Of a stretch of 64,000 bases of DNA, positions 1 through 8,116 are shown piece by piece. Source of the DNA: Candidatus Doudnabacteria bacterium RIFCSPHIGHO2_02_FULL_42_25 (GTDB lineage Bacteria; Patescibacteria; Doudnabacteria; UBA920; O2-02-FULL-48-8); assembly GCA_001777665.1 (NCBI GenBank), contig MFEQ01000005.1, positions 1 to 64,000 of the forward strand, in the 5' to 3' direction. The notes under the pieces were generated by a model. That model was not told the origin of the DNA, ran no database searches, and saw nothing but the letters and a program-made list of their open reading frames with translations. The first letter of the stretch is position 1. Every line of letters begins with the position of its first letter. The position numbers were made by a program, and so were the translations under genes.

Positions 1-450
1 ATTTCAACGGGTCTTTTTTTCAGACATTCAGCAACCGGCGGAGGCCGGAGGGGAATTTTTCGTATCCAGCCATCCTTTGTTCTTCCACCTTTTTCTTTTT
101 CCACTTCTTCCTTTTTTTCAAGAACGGAGCCCCGAGCACCGAGCGAAGCGAGGCGCGGAGGGGCGGGCACGACGACGAGCTTGGCGAGGCGGAGTGTAGT
201 CGGGGTAAGTTTTGGCACAAGGCCAAACGATAAAATAGCTGTGTTTGTAAGGGTGAATGGCTGTCGCTACCCCGTCATTCAACGCAGTTCAGAACGAAGG
301 GGTGAACGAAGGGGTTTTGGTTAGCCCAAATCACGAATTTTTGCTAATATAGGTTATGAAGGTGTCGTAAATACTCACCAATGTCTATGGACACGTTGGG
401 CCGGTGGCCGGAGGGTGAGACTGCAGGTTCGATTCCTGTCGGGAACACCA
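1..450 (+). ncRNA. ssrA: Probable tmRNA, 5' end cut by window edge
   Basis: The right end looks like the tRNA-like 3' end of tmRNA: a T arm (stem gcagg/cctgt around ttcgatt, 423-439), the acceptor strand cgggaac, discriminator A, and an encoded CCA ending at 450. The first bases of the window, atttcaacggg, resemble the conserved tmRNA 5' segment (ggattcgacggg), so about 14 bases including the matching acceptor strand should lie just to the left. The T-rich run after that segment could pair, with G-U pairs, with the ggagggtgaga before the T arm, as helix P2 would. The stretch 61-200 is unusual: pyrimidine-rich and then very G+C-rich, making the RNA longer than usual. I found no tag reading frame ending in ALAA, so this is a moderate-confidence call. 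tmRNA rescues stalled ribosomes. Confidence 0.5.
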
Positions 451-508
451 GTTACCTAGTTGGCCATATGGGCAACTAGGTAACCTCCAGCTTTAAAGCT
501 GGCTTTTT
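451..508 (+). terminator. Two hairpins after the tmRNA, second with T-run
   Basis: Directly after the CCA, 451-462 and 473-484 form a perfect 12-bp stem (gttacctagttg with its complement). A second palindrome at 487-502 (ccagcttt/aaagctgg) is followed by cttttt, the form of an intrinsic terminator. The first hairpin may serve 3' processing. Confidence 0.75.
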
Positions 509-568
509 GATTTTGTGGTAAAATATATTCCTGACAAGCGGCCTATCGTCGCAGGCAGGAGGATTGAT

Positions 569-778
569 ATGGATTCGTCGCCGTACGACGCCACCTTGCA
601 AGGTGTGGATATTCGGTTGATGCCTACGCCAAGGCGCGTGGAGGTTACCACCTGTGAGAATCATGGCGCTCCGAATTGCCAGAGTTGCCAGACTCCGATT
701 CCGAGCCTCTATGACATTCAACGCGACGGTGCTGCGATTACTCCAGAAGAGTTCAAACGTCGAAAAGGAAGGAGCTAG
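569..778 (+). CDS. Small Cys/His-rich orphan protein
   Basis: A 69-residue protein of no recognised family. The ATG at 569 was chosen because AGGAGG lies at 557-562, six bases upstream. Residues 29-40 carry C-x2-H-x4-C-x2-C (CENHGAPNCQSC), a plausible zinc-binding knuckle. There is no signal peptide or membrane segment. It is G+C-richer than the helicase gene at 2956 and leads a three-gene rightward group that ends with purH. The next gene starts three bases after its stop, so the two are probably co-translated. Function unknown; metal binding is inference from residue spacing only. Confidence 0.65.
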   Translation: MDSSPYDATLQGVDIRLMPTPRRVEVTTCENHGAPNCQSCQTPIPSLYDIQRDGAAITPEEFKRRKGRS

Positions 779-780
779 CC

Positions 781-1143
781 GTGGAAATGACATACACAGC
801 ACCTCCAGGATTCAGTCCCCGAGAAGTTACCGATCTAAGTCGAGTGTTTCGTCGAATTCGGGGCAGGGTTGGTTCACGCCCGCTAAGGATCGTCTACCAT
901 CGTGCAAGTCACGAGCTCGAACGAATCATCAGCCTCGGACACGTCACCCCAGACGATTGTGTGAGTCGTGATGTATTCAGTCCATGTGATCTGCTCGTCA
1001 TCAACGACGAACGGTTTACCGAGCTCTTAATCTCCGAGCGCGTGCCCAAGCCCGGAAATGTCTTCACAAGGAGTGAAACTCTGTACTGGGCCGCGCGTAC
1101 GAAGGTCACATGGGTATATATGCTGACTCCTAAGGCTTTTTGA
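781..1143 (+). CDS. Orphan soluble protein of G+C-rich island
   Basis: A 120-residue protein with no family I recognise. The GTG at 781 follows a purine-rich ribosome site (ggaaggag, 767-774) by six bases; an ATG two codons later is an alternative. The sequence is soluble and mixed alpha/beta in character, without signal peptide or clear motif. It is followed at once by a terminator, so transcription of this pair ends before purH. Confidence 0.6.
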   Translation: MEMTYTAPPGFSPREVTDLSRVFRRIRGRVGSRPLRIVYHRASHELERIISLGHVTPDDCVSRDVFSPCDLLVINDERFTELLISERVPKPGNVFTRSETLYWAARTKVTWVYMLTPKAF

Positions 1144-1146
1144 TCC

Positions 1147-1178
1147 AGAGGATCGTACTATGGTCCTCTTTTCTTTTT
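1147..1178 (+). terminator. Intrinsic terminator
   Basis: Stem agaggatc/ggtcctct (one G-U pair) around an 7-base loop, then ttttcttttt. It closes the two-gene unit just upstream. Confidence 0.75.
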
Positions 1179-1256
1179 GCCTACAAAGCTGTAGTATTCG
1201 CCTACAGGAGCTAAGCCGAAAGGCTTGGTTTTTCAATTTCCAAGAGGAGTATAGGC

Positions 1257-2879
1257 ATGACAAAGCGACGTGCATTGCTTAGCGTTTCCGACAAGACTGG
1301 GCTGACCGAGTTTGCGAAAGGTCTCGTCGCCCGCGGTTTCGAACTGGTCTCAACTGGAGGCACAGCGAGGGCACTTGAAGAAGCCGGGCTAAAGGTTACT
1401 CCGGTTTCCGACGTCACCGGGTTTCCAGAGATGATGGACGGACGTGTGAAAACGCTTCACCCGATGATCCACGGCGGCATTCTCGCCAGACGTCACGTAC
1501 AGGTTGATCGCGTCGCAGCCATCACCCATGCCATCACGATGATCGATTTGCTGGCAGTGAATCTCTACCCGTTTCAGAACAAAGCCGCCGACCCAAACGC
1601 TACCTTCGATCAGTTGATCGAGGAGATTGACATTGGTGGTCCTTCCCTCGTGCGTGCCGCAGCCAAGAACTTCCGCGACGTGCTCGTCGTAGTGCACCCA
1701 TACGATTACGAGGCTGTTCTCCTTGCGTTGGATCACCCGGAGGACTCCAAACGCTTCCGGTTCGAAATGGCTAAACAAGCACTTTACCACACCGCGCAGT
1801 ATGACGCTTTCATTGTCGGCCATCTCGACAGCAGTGTGGACTTCGACGACAACGACAATCCCTATGTCATCCCGTCATCGGGCGCGTTGCCTCGACACTT
1901 CAGTCGAATCTATGTCTTAGATCGGAGCCTCCGGTATGGAGAAAACCCGCACCAAGCTGGCGGATACTACAGAGAATTCGGGTCCCCTTCTTCGGTTTAC
2001 CTGGTTCAAGGAAAGGAGTTGTCCTACAACAACATCCGGGACGCTGCTGCTGCTCGTCGGACGGCGTTGGCATTCGAGGATCGCGCCGCAGCGATTGTCA
2101 AACACCTCTGTGCTTGCGGTGTGGCCACCTCGACTGAGGCGCTGCGTACTGCCTATGTCAATGCTCGGGAGGCTGACCCGCTTTCAGCGTATGGCGGCAT
2201 CGCTGGCTTCAATAGCAAGGTCGATGTCGAGACCGCAGAAGCGATCGTGCAAACCTTCATGGAGTGTGTCATTGCTCCTGGTTTCGATAGCGACGCCCTG
2301 GAAGTACTGGCAAGTAAGCCTGAACTCCGAGTCCTGGTCGACAGCGCGCCGTATGCCACAACGGAGTTCACCCCGGAAATGGGCGGAGCGTTGTTGCAGG
2401 AAGTCGACCGCGTCGATGAAGCGAGACTTACTTGGCCCAACAATGATCCGCTGTTACGTGTCGTCAGCAAGGTTCAACCAACCCCGGAGCAGTGGGAAGA
2501 ACTTCGGTTTACATGGCGTGTATGCGCCCATGTCAAATCGAATAGCATTGTGTTCGGCAAGCGGGAGTTGCTTGCAGGTGCCAATCCACCTCGAAATTTC
2601 CTTACGGTTGGTATCGGCGGCGGTCAGCCCAGCAGGGTAGCATCAGCACTCATCGCTGGTGGAGCTCTGCTTGATTTCCGGCGTAACCGGGGGAACTACT
2701 GTGTCGCTGCCTCAGACGCTTTTTTTCCCAAGCGCGATGGGTTGGACGCAGTGATCGCTTCAGGTGCTCAAGCAGTGGTCCAGCCAGGTGGATCGAAGTA
2801 TGACCAAGAGATGATCGCGATTGCCGATGACAACAAAATCGCGATGGTGTTTACTGGTAGGCGTCATTTCCGCCACTAG
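1257..2879 (+). CDS. purH: Bifunctional AICAR transformylase/IMP cyclohydrolase
   Basis: PurH carries out the last two steps of purine synthesis, AICAR to FAICAR to IMP. The 540 residues match the usual full length. The N-terminal cyclohydrolase domain shows GRVKTLHP (62-69) and AAKNF (135-139). The transformylase domain shows RYGENPHQ (226-233), the catalytic Lys-His pair (282-283), DPLSAYGG, and the C-terminal QPGGS and MVFTGRRHFRH. The family's usual KHTNPCG reads KHLCACG here, keeping Lys and His. The ATG follows AGAGGAG (1243-1249). A hairpin with a GAAA loop (aagcc/ggctt) lies in its short leader. It is a G+C-rich island gene with its own terminator, and the only other purine-pathway gene seen here is purE at 50036, so the pathway is not clustered and may be incomplete. 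Confidence 0.96.
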   Translation: MTKRRALLSVSDKTGLTEFAKGLVARGFELVSTGGTARALEEAGLKVTPVSDVTGFPEMMDGRVKTLHPMIHGGILARRHVQVDRVAAITHAITMIDLLAVNLYPFQNKAADPNATFDQLIEEIDIGGPSLVRAAAKNFRDVLVVVHPYDYEAVLLALDHPEDSKRFRFEMAKQALYHTAQYDAFIVGHLDSSVDFDDNDNPYVIPSSGALPRHFSRIYVLDRSLRYGENPHQAGGYYREFGSPSSVYLVQGKELSYNNIRDAAAARRTALAFEDRAAAIVKHLCACGVATSTEALRTAYVNAREADPLSAYGGIAGFNSKVDVETAEAIVQTFMECVIAPGFDSDALEVLASKPELRVLVDSAPYATTEFTPEMGGALLQEVDRVDEARLTWPNNDPLLRVVSKVQPTPEQWEELRFTWRVCAHVKSNSIVFGKRELLAGANPPRNFLTVGIGGGQPSRVASALIAGGALLDFRRNRGNYCVAASDAFFPKRDGLDAVIASGAQAVVQPGGSKYDQEMIAIADDNKIAMVFTGRRHFRH

Positions 2880-2892
2880 ACATCAGGTCGCA

Positions 2893-2929
2893 GGCCAGCG
2901 CGTAACGATTACGCGCTGGCCATTTTTTT
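2893..2929 (+). terminator. Strong purH terminator
   Basis: A perfect 13-bp stem (ggccagcgcgtaa and complement) with a 3-base loop, followed by a run of seven T. Confidence 0.9.
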
Positions 2930-2940
2930 ATGTCCAAGTG

Positions 2941-2946
2941 TATAAT
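2941..2946 (+). promoter_or_regulatory. -10 box of the helicase gene
   Basis: TATAAT ends nine bases before the ATG at 2956, so the predicted transcript starts at or within a few bases of the start codon. No ribosome site fits in between. No clear -35 box. Confidence 0.65.
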
Positions 2947-2955
2947 GAACTCAAG

Positions 2956-5865
2956 ATGAAAAAAGAAGCTACAAAAGTACAATCTGAAACACTTAAAGGC
3001 CTAAACAAACAGCAGGAAAAAGCTGTGACTTTTGGTCCGCCAACTGGCGGAGGGCCACTTTTGATTATTGCGGGTGCAGGTACTGGGAAAACAACGGTCC
3101 TGACTCGCAGAATTGCTTGGCTGATCGAAAAAGGTTTGGCTAAGCCTGAAGAAATTTTGGCTTTGACCTTTACTGAAAAAGCAGCTGGAGAGATGGAAGA
3201 GCGCGTTGATTTACTGATGCCACTTGGATATTCCGAGATTCAGATTTCTACCTTCCATGCCTTTGCACATAAGATTTTGAGCCAGCATGCGCTTGATGTA
3301 GGGTTACCAGGTGATTTCAAAGTGATTACTGATACGCAAGCCTGGATGCTGATGAAAAAGCATCTATATGATTTTGATTTGGATTATTACAAACCCATAG
3401 GCAATCCGAATAAATTTATTCACGCGCTACTCAAACATTTTAATCGCGCCAAAGGTGAAGAAGTCACACCCCATGAATATTTGGATTATGCTCAAGGATT
3501 AAAACTGGAGAAGGATAGCGTAGAAATTCAAGAAAAAAATCGCATTACCGAAGTGGCCAATGCCTATCATAAATATCAAAAATTGCTTTTGGACGAAGGG
3601 TATCTCGATTTCGGAGACCTAATTAATTATACTTTGAAATTATTTCGCACCCGACCCAAGATTTTGAAACTATATCAGGACCAATATAAATATATTTTAG
3701 TGGATGAATTTCAGGATACGGATTTGGCCCAGTACCAGTTAGTTAAATTATTGGCTGCACAGAATAATATTACCGTGGTTGGTGATGATGACCAGTCAAT
3801 TTATAAATTTCGCGGCGCATCGATCTCGAATATTTTGAAATTCCAGGAAGATTATCCAAAAGCGAAGGAAATAACACTGACAGAAAATTACCGCTCGACA
3901 CAGACAATTTTGGATATGTCTTATCGATTTATTCAGCAGAATAATCCGGAGCGATTAGAGTCGAAGCTGAAGATTTCCAAAAGATTAAAGGCCGAGACCC
4001 CAGATGGAGGAAAAATCGCCGTGATTCACGCTAAAACAGGTTACGATGAAGCCACTCAAACTATCGACAAAATTATTGAACTCACTGAAGCCGAGAATTT
4101 CAACTTTAATGACTTTGCTATTTTGGTCCGAGCAAATGACCACGCAGAAGCTTTTATAGCAGAATTGTCGAAACGAGGCGTGCCCTATATTTTTGTGGCT
4201 AACAGAGGACTTTACCGCAAACCGTTTATCCTTGATTTACTGGCTTACTTTCGACTCCTAGATAATTATCACGAAAGTGAAAATTTGTTTCGAGTTTTAA
4301 ATATGCAGAAATTCAAGATTGCGGAAGAAGATTTGATTAATTATTCAGGGATTGCTAAACGTAAAACCCTGTCTTTGTACGAAGTGATTAAAGAGGTTCG
4401 GAATTCTAAACCAATTGAAGAACTGTTAAATTTGATAGCGAGACACACAAGACTAGCAAGTGAACGCCCGGTTTCTGAGCTTATTGTAAAGATTCTCGAT
4501 GATTTAGGGCTAACGCGAACTCTACTGGAAGATTCTATTCAAAATAGTGAAAATCGATCTCTGCTCGAACAATTTTATCGGAAAGCCCAGAAATATGAAG
4601 AAGAAAACGCTGACAAATCACTGAAAGGTTTCTTGAATCAAATTCGACTGGAACTTGAATCAGGAGATGCCGGGCAAATGCTTTCAAATCTCGAAGCTGG
4701 TCCGGAAGCGGTCAAGGTCATGACCATTCATGCTGCGAAAGGATTAGAATTTGAATGTGTTTTTGTAGTGAACATGGTCGATCAACGCTTTCCATCCCGC
4801 CCTCGCAGTGAGCAGATAGAATTGCCGCAGGAATTAGTTAAAGAAATTTTGCCTGAAGGCGATGTGCACCTCATGGAAGAACGCCGTTTATTTTATGTCG
4901 CAGCCACGCGGGCCAAAAGATTTTTGTATCTAACCTGGGCTGATGATTACGGCGGGGTAACCCACAAAAAGCCTTCACGATTTTTGGTTGAATTAGGATT
5001 GGAGCAGGAGATAGCAAAAACTGGTCCAGTGGGTCAAGTATTTTTCGTTAAGCAACCAGCGTTGATCAATGTCAAAACCAAGCTCAAACTTCCTGATACC
5101 TTTTCATTTTCACAAATTTCGACTTTTTTGCATTGTCCTCTGGAATATAAATATAAATATATTTATCGGTTACCTCTTCCCGGAGAAGCCCAATTGTCGT
5201 TTGGTGTGACTATCCACAAAACGTTGGAGAAATTTTTGAAAACTATGATCCAACTGAATTCGCAGAAGCAACCTGACTTATTTGGAAAAGCGACAAATGA
5301 CAAATTACAAATCCCAAAAAAAGAACTGCTCATTAAATTTTATAATGATAGCTGGGTTGATGATTGGTTTGCGGATAAAATTCAAAAGCAAAAGTATCGT
5401 GAATTGGGACCACAGCTTCTGAATAACTTTTTCGAAAAGTTTTCGAAAGATCCTAAACTACCTAAGTTTTTGGAACGCTCATTCAAGCTGAAGTTGGGTA
5501 AATACAAATTTGTTGGTAAAATTGACCGGGGAGATATTAATTCGTCAGGCACGATTGATATCGTTGATTACAAAACAGGTGCTGTCAAAGACAAGCTCTC
5601 GACTGTAGATAAAGAGCAGCTCTTGATTTATCAGTGGGCGGCAGAAGAGGAGTTTAAAGAAAAAGTAAAATCACTCAGTTATTGGTTTTTGAATGGTTTG
5701 GAAGACTCTGGAGAATTTGTGGGCACTAAAGACGAAATTATCAAACTCCAGGAAAAATTGCTAAAAACAATTGAACAGATTATTGAAACAGTTCAAGCTG
5801 GCAACTTCGACAGTTTGGATCGCAGAGTCTCCCATGACTGCAAATTTAGGCACTTTCAATCTTAG
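2956..5865 (+). CDS. UvrD/AddA-type helicase with C-terminal RecB-family nuclease
   Basis: A 969-residue superfamily 1A helicase fused to a PD-(D/E)XK nuclease, the architecture of AddA/PcrA-related DNA repair enzymes. Visible motifs: Q motif LNKQQEKAV, Walker A AGAGTGKT (39-46), VDEFQDTD (about 249), GDDDQSIYKFRGA (about 276), LTENYRS, TIHAAKGLEF (about 590), and EERRLFYVAATRA. The C-terminal part has the RecB-type GKIDRGD...IDIVDYKTG signature (about 868) with a preceding FLHCPLEYKYKY segment. The frame stays open upstream into purH, but the ATG at 2956 right after TATAAT is the sensible start. It probably processes or unwinds DNA ends; partner subunits are not seen here. Confidence 0.93.
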   Translation: MKKEATKVQSETLKGLNKQQEKAVTFGPPTGGGPLLIIAGAGTGKTTVLTRRIAWLIEKGLAKPEEILALTFTEKAAGEMEERVDLLMPLGYSEIQISTFHAFAHKILSQHALDVGLPGDFKVITDTQAWMLMKKHLYDFDLDYYKPIGNPNKFIHALLKHFNRAKGEEVTPHEYLDYAQGLKLEKDSVEIQEKNRITEVANAYHKYQKLLLDEGYLDFGDLINYTLKLFRTRPKILKLYQDQYKYILVDEFQDTDLAQYQLVKLLAAQNNITVVGDDDQSIYKFRGASISNILKFQEDYPKAKEITLTENYRSTQTILDMSYRFIQQNNPERLESKLKISKRLKAETPDGGKIAVIHAKTGYDEATQTIDKIIELTEAENFNFNDFAILVRANDHAEAFIAELSKRGVPYIFVANRGLYRKPFILDLLAYFRLLDNYHESENLFRVLNMQKFKIAEEDLINYSGIAKRKTLSLYEVIKEVRNSKPIEELLNLIARHTRLASERPVSELIVKILDDLGLTRTLLEDSIQNSENRSLLEQFYRKAQKYEEENADKSLKGFLNQIRLELESGDAGQMLSNLEAGPEAVKVMTIHAAKGLEFECVFVVNMVDQRFPSRPRSEQIELPQELVKEILPEGDVHLMEERRLFYVAATRAKRFLYLTWADDYGGVTHKKPSRFLVELGLEQEIAKTGPVGQVFFVKQPALINVKTKLKLPDTFSFSQISTFLHCPLEYKYKYIYRLPLPGEAQLSFGVTIHKTLEKFLKTMIQLNSQKQPDLFGKATNDKLQIPKKELLIKFYNDSWVDDWFADKIQKQKYRELGPQLLNNFFEKFSKDPKLPKFLERSFKLKLGKYKFVGKIDRGDINSSGTIDIVDYKTGAVKDKLSTVDKEQLLIYQWAAEEEFKEKVKSLSYWFLNGLEDSGEFVGTKDEIIKLQEKLLKTIEQIIETVQAGNFDSLDRRVSHDCKFRHFQS

Positions 5866-5880
5866 TATGGTATAATTAAG

Positions 5881-6034
5881 TGTGCCCAGTAATACAACTT
5901 CGATGCTTTTGCATTAAAATGGTTTTTGTAATTTAGCGTTAATTTATGATTTTAAGAAAAAATATTATTGATCTTGGTTTTATTCGCAAAAGCGAACTCA
6001 AAAACCATTATCGAAGTTGATATACTGGGTGTGC
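5881..6034. repeat. Imperfect long inverted repeat
   Basis: The arm at 5881-5928 and the arm at 5999-6034 are reverse complements over most of their length: gtgcccagta, caacttcgat and aatggtttttg recur inverted, and the left arm has an extra 12 bases. The spacer is about 70 bases and A+T-rich. The right arm runs into the start of the next gene. It may be a small mobile element or a folded leader. Confidence 0.6.
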
Positions 6035-6402
6035 TAAAGATACGATTTTACCTAATTACATTACTTGTTCTTTTGATTATAAGCATTTCTGCTTTAGGGT
6101 GGATTATAAACTCGTTTCCACCGAGTCAAGGGTACGCTTTACTGGTATACGCACTGCTCGCAATTTTTGGATTTTCGATCACCACGATTTTGGGGTTTTA
6201 CCTCCGCCGAATTTTTGGCCAACGTGAATTTTTACACAACTATATTTCGTCAGCGAGTAGACAGGGTGGCTGGCTGTCATTGATCTTGGTCATCTCATTT
6301 TTTCTCTTGCACCAAGGATGGTTTACCTGGTTGAATGCCACCTTCCTGGTTCTCGCATTTGTATCTTTGGAATTATTTATTTTAATGCACGAAAAAACTT
6401 AA
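6031..6402 (+). CDS. Small four-helix membrane protein
   Basis: A 123-residue hydrophobic protein with four likely transmembrane helices (roughly residues 4-26, 34-56, 78-96 and 101-118). I chose the GTG at 6031, which gives MLKIRFY before the first helix; a TTG at 5968 would add residues from the inverted repeat and is less likely. Family not recognised. It sits just upstream of the membrane-anchored protein at 6412, ten bases apart, and is probably cotranscribed with it. Confidence 0.6.
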   Translation: MLKIRFYLITLLVLLIISISALGWIINSFPPSQGYALLVYALLAIFGFSITTILGFYLRRIFGQREFLHNYISSASRQGGWLSLILVISFFLLHQGWFTWLNATFLVLAFVSLELFILMHEKT

Positions 6403-6411
6403 TAACAAAAA

Positions 6412-7479
6412 ATGGAAGAAACAAAGCCCAACAATTCGCCAGCTGGAGAAGAACCTGTGGATCCGATTTTTAGTGTCATGCCACAAGATCGGAATTTTAG
6501 ACCTAGCACCCCACCGATGGCGTCTACGACACCTTCGTACCCACCGACAGAGCCGGCTCCTGTCATGCCATCGAAACCGAAATCAGGCAACAACAGTTTA
6601 TTTTATATAGTCGTGGCAGTGATTATTATCGCTATCTTGGCCGGTGGTGCATATTATTTACTAGGGAGTAAAACCAAAAAAGACGAACCGGTCAGTCGTT
6701 TGAGCAAAAGTTGGCTGGGTAAGTATTTCAACGTAGAAGTTTGCGCATCCGAGAGCACTTGTGCTGAAAATGCTGATCCTGATAAGGACGGCTTGAATAA
6801 TTACAACGAATTTAAAGCTGATACAAATCCGATTAACCCGGATACAGACGAAGATGGGCTTGCCGATGGCGATGAAATTAATATTTTTTTGACGGAACCG
6901 GATAATAAAATCACTGATACGCGAACAATAGCTAGGACAAATAACTGGACAGATGGCTTTCAGCTCAAAGGTGGTTATGATCCGATTACTCCAGGGAATA
7001 AATTGAGCGAAACCAGGCTGCAACAAATAGAGGCAGCGATAAAACAGTACGGAACCCACGAGCCGACAAATACGACTCTCAAACCGATTGAGCCTGAACT
7101 GAAGATTTATTCAAATACAGAATACGGATTTGAATTCAAGTATCCGGTCACTTGGGACAGTGTAGTAGAGACCAATGCAAGTCTTAGCGACTATTTGCCA
7201 GACGCGGGCAAAAGAATATTTGTCGGGATCAGAGTTGATGATTTGGCTCAAGATTACCAAGCTAGAATTGATGTATACCCAACTAAGCTCGCTACGGTTT
7301 TAGCTCAAGATCCTTTTTTGAAGGGTAAGACCTCAACAACAGTAACTATAAACGGTTCAGTTTGGACTAAGGTTGGGATTGATGCCTACCTGATAGAAAA
7401 ATCTGGAAAGACTTATGATGTCTCTGCACCAGAGAACATTGCTACTGAAATAGTGACAACTTTTAAGTTCACGAAATAA
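6412..7479 (+). CDS. Membrane-anchored protein with calcium-binding-type repeats
   Basis: 355 residues. The N-terminal 60 are Pro/Ser-rich and probably cytoplasmic, followed by one helix (about 64-86). Outside are Asp-rich loops DPDKDGLNNYNE and NPDTDEDGLADGDE (about 121-150), like thrombospondin type 3/EF-hand calcium sites. The C-terminal half from YGFEFKYPVTWDS (about 239) looks like the PsbP-like domain often joined to such anchors. This layout is frequent in Patescibacteria. A cell-surface role is likely; the precise function is unknown. Confidence 0.8.
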   Translation: MEETKPNNSPAGEEPVDPIFSVMPQDRNFRPSTPPMASTTPSYPPTEPAPVMPSKPKSGNNSLFYIVVAVIIIAILAGGAYYLLGSKTKKDEPVSRLSKSWLGKYFNVEVCASESTCAENADPDKDGLNNYNEFKADTNPINPDTDEDGLADGDEINIFLTEPDNKITDTRTIARTNNWTDGFQLKGGYDPITPGNKLSETRLQQIEAAIKQYGTHEPTNTTLKPIEPELKIYSNTEYGFEFKYPVTWDSVVETNASLSDYLPDAGKRIFVGIRVDDLAQDYQARIDVYPTKLATVLAQDPFLKGKTSTTVTINGSVWTKVGIDAYLIEKSGKTYDVSAPENIATEIVTTFKFTK

Positions 7480-7533
7480 CCTAGTGTCATCCCGACTGGA
7501 ATGACATAGTTACGTAGTTCACTACGTAGATAA

Positions 7534-7655
7534 TACCATCTCGACCCCGGACTTGATCCGGGGGAGAGATCTCTCCTTTGAGAATGAGTTCTCGTAAGAG
7601 CGACTTCTCACTAACCTGCCTGCCGGCAGGCAGGTCGTTCGAAGTGGTTAATACT
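7534..7655 (+). repeat. Dispersed palindromic repeat R1, copy 1
   Basis: Begins accatctcgacc, continues with a ccccgga/tccgggg hairpin and ggagagatctctcc, and ends in a perfect 22-bp palindrome at 7614-7635 followed by tcgttcgaagtggttaatact. The same ordered parts recur at 11318-11418 (opposite strand), and its first part at 51354-51426 and 63938-64000. A short hairpin (tgtcat/atgaca, 7484-7505) lies just before it. The stretch 7480-7671 holds no gene. Confidence 0.85.
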
Positions 7656-7671
7656 ATAAAAAGGTATACGA

Positions 7672-8067
7672 ATGAATATAAATGGGCTTAAAAATTTATT
7701 CGCGAGCAAGGAACAAGTTTTTGATAATATCATCGTTGCCAAAGTTATCAAAGTTGAGAAGCATCCGAATGCTGATCGGCTCCGAGTGATCGAACTTTCA
7801 GATGGTCAGAATACAATTGGTCCAGTTGTTTGTGGGGCTTGGAACTTTGAAGAAGGCGCGATCGTTGCTCTGGCATTACCTGGTGCAAAAATTCCTTACA
7901 ACAATACAGTTTTATCTAAAGCCACTATTCGTGGAGTGGAGAGCCAAGGTATGATTTGTGCTGCGTTTGAATTGGACTTAGGACTAAAGTCCGAAAGGCC
8001 AGAAATAATGATCCTCAAAGACAGCTCGCCAGTTGGTAGCAATTTTTCCGCTGATTTGCTAAGATAA
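7672..8067 (+). CDS. Free-standing tRNA-binding domain, PheT N-terminal type
   Basis: 131 residues. Nearly the whole protein is an EMAPII/Myf OB fold: VFDNIIVAKVIKVEKHPNADRLRV, VVCGAWNFEEGAIVALALPGAKIP, and ATIRGVESQGMICAAFELDLG match the B2 domain at the start of the PheRS beta subunit (…HPNADKL…CGAPN…LRGVES.GML). The rest of PheT is absent. The next gene, 49 bases on, is a PheS catalytic chain carrying the PheT C-terminal domain. I therefore infer that this protein supplies tRNA binding to that synthetase. It could instead be a general tRNA-binding cofactor, like Trbp111. Confidence 0.85.
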   Translation: MNINGLKNLFASKEQVFDNIIVAKVIKVEKHPNADRLRVIELSDGQNTIGPVVCGAWNFEEGAIVALALPGAKIPYNNTVLSKATIRGVESQGMICAAFELDLGLKSERPEIMILKDSSPVGSNFSADLLR

Positions 8068-8116
8068 ACTACGAACAGTTCGTAATTCGAGATTTCGTAC
8101 TTTCGTAGATCAGCTC

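Noticed and set aside
20..226. Leftward 68-codon frame over the tmRNA region
   Set aside because: Low-complexity, Lys/Ser-rich product with no ribosome site, lying across sequence better explained as an RNA gene.
257..352. Short rightward frame MAVATPSFNAVQNEG… inside the tmRNA region
   Set aside because: Looks protein-like but is only about 31 codons and does not end like a tmRNA tag; no support beyond an ATG after a weak purine run.
2821..2955. Upstream extension of the helicase reading frame into purH
   Set aside because: Crosses the purH terminator and the TATAAT box; the conserved protein begins at 2956.
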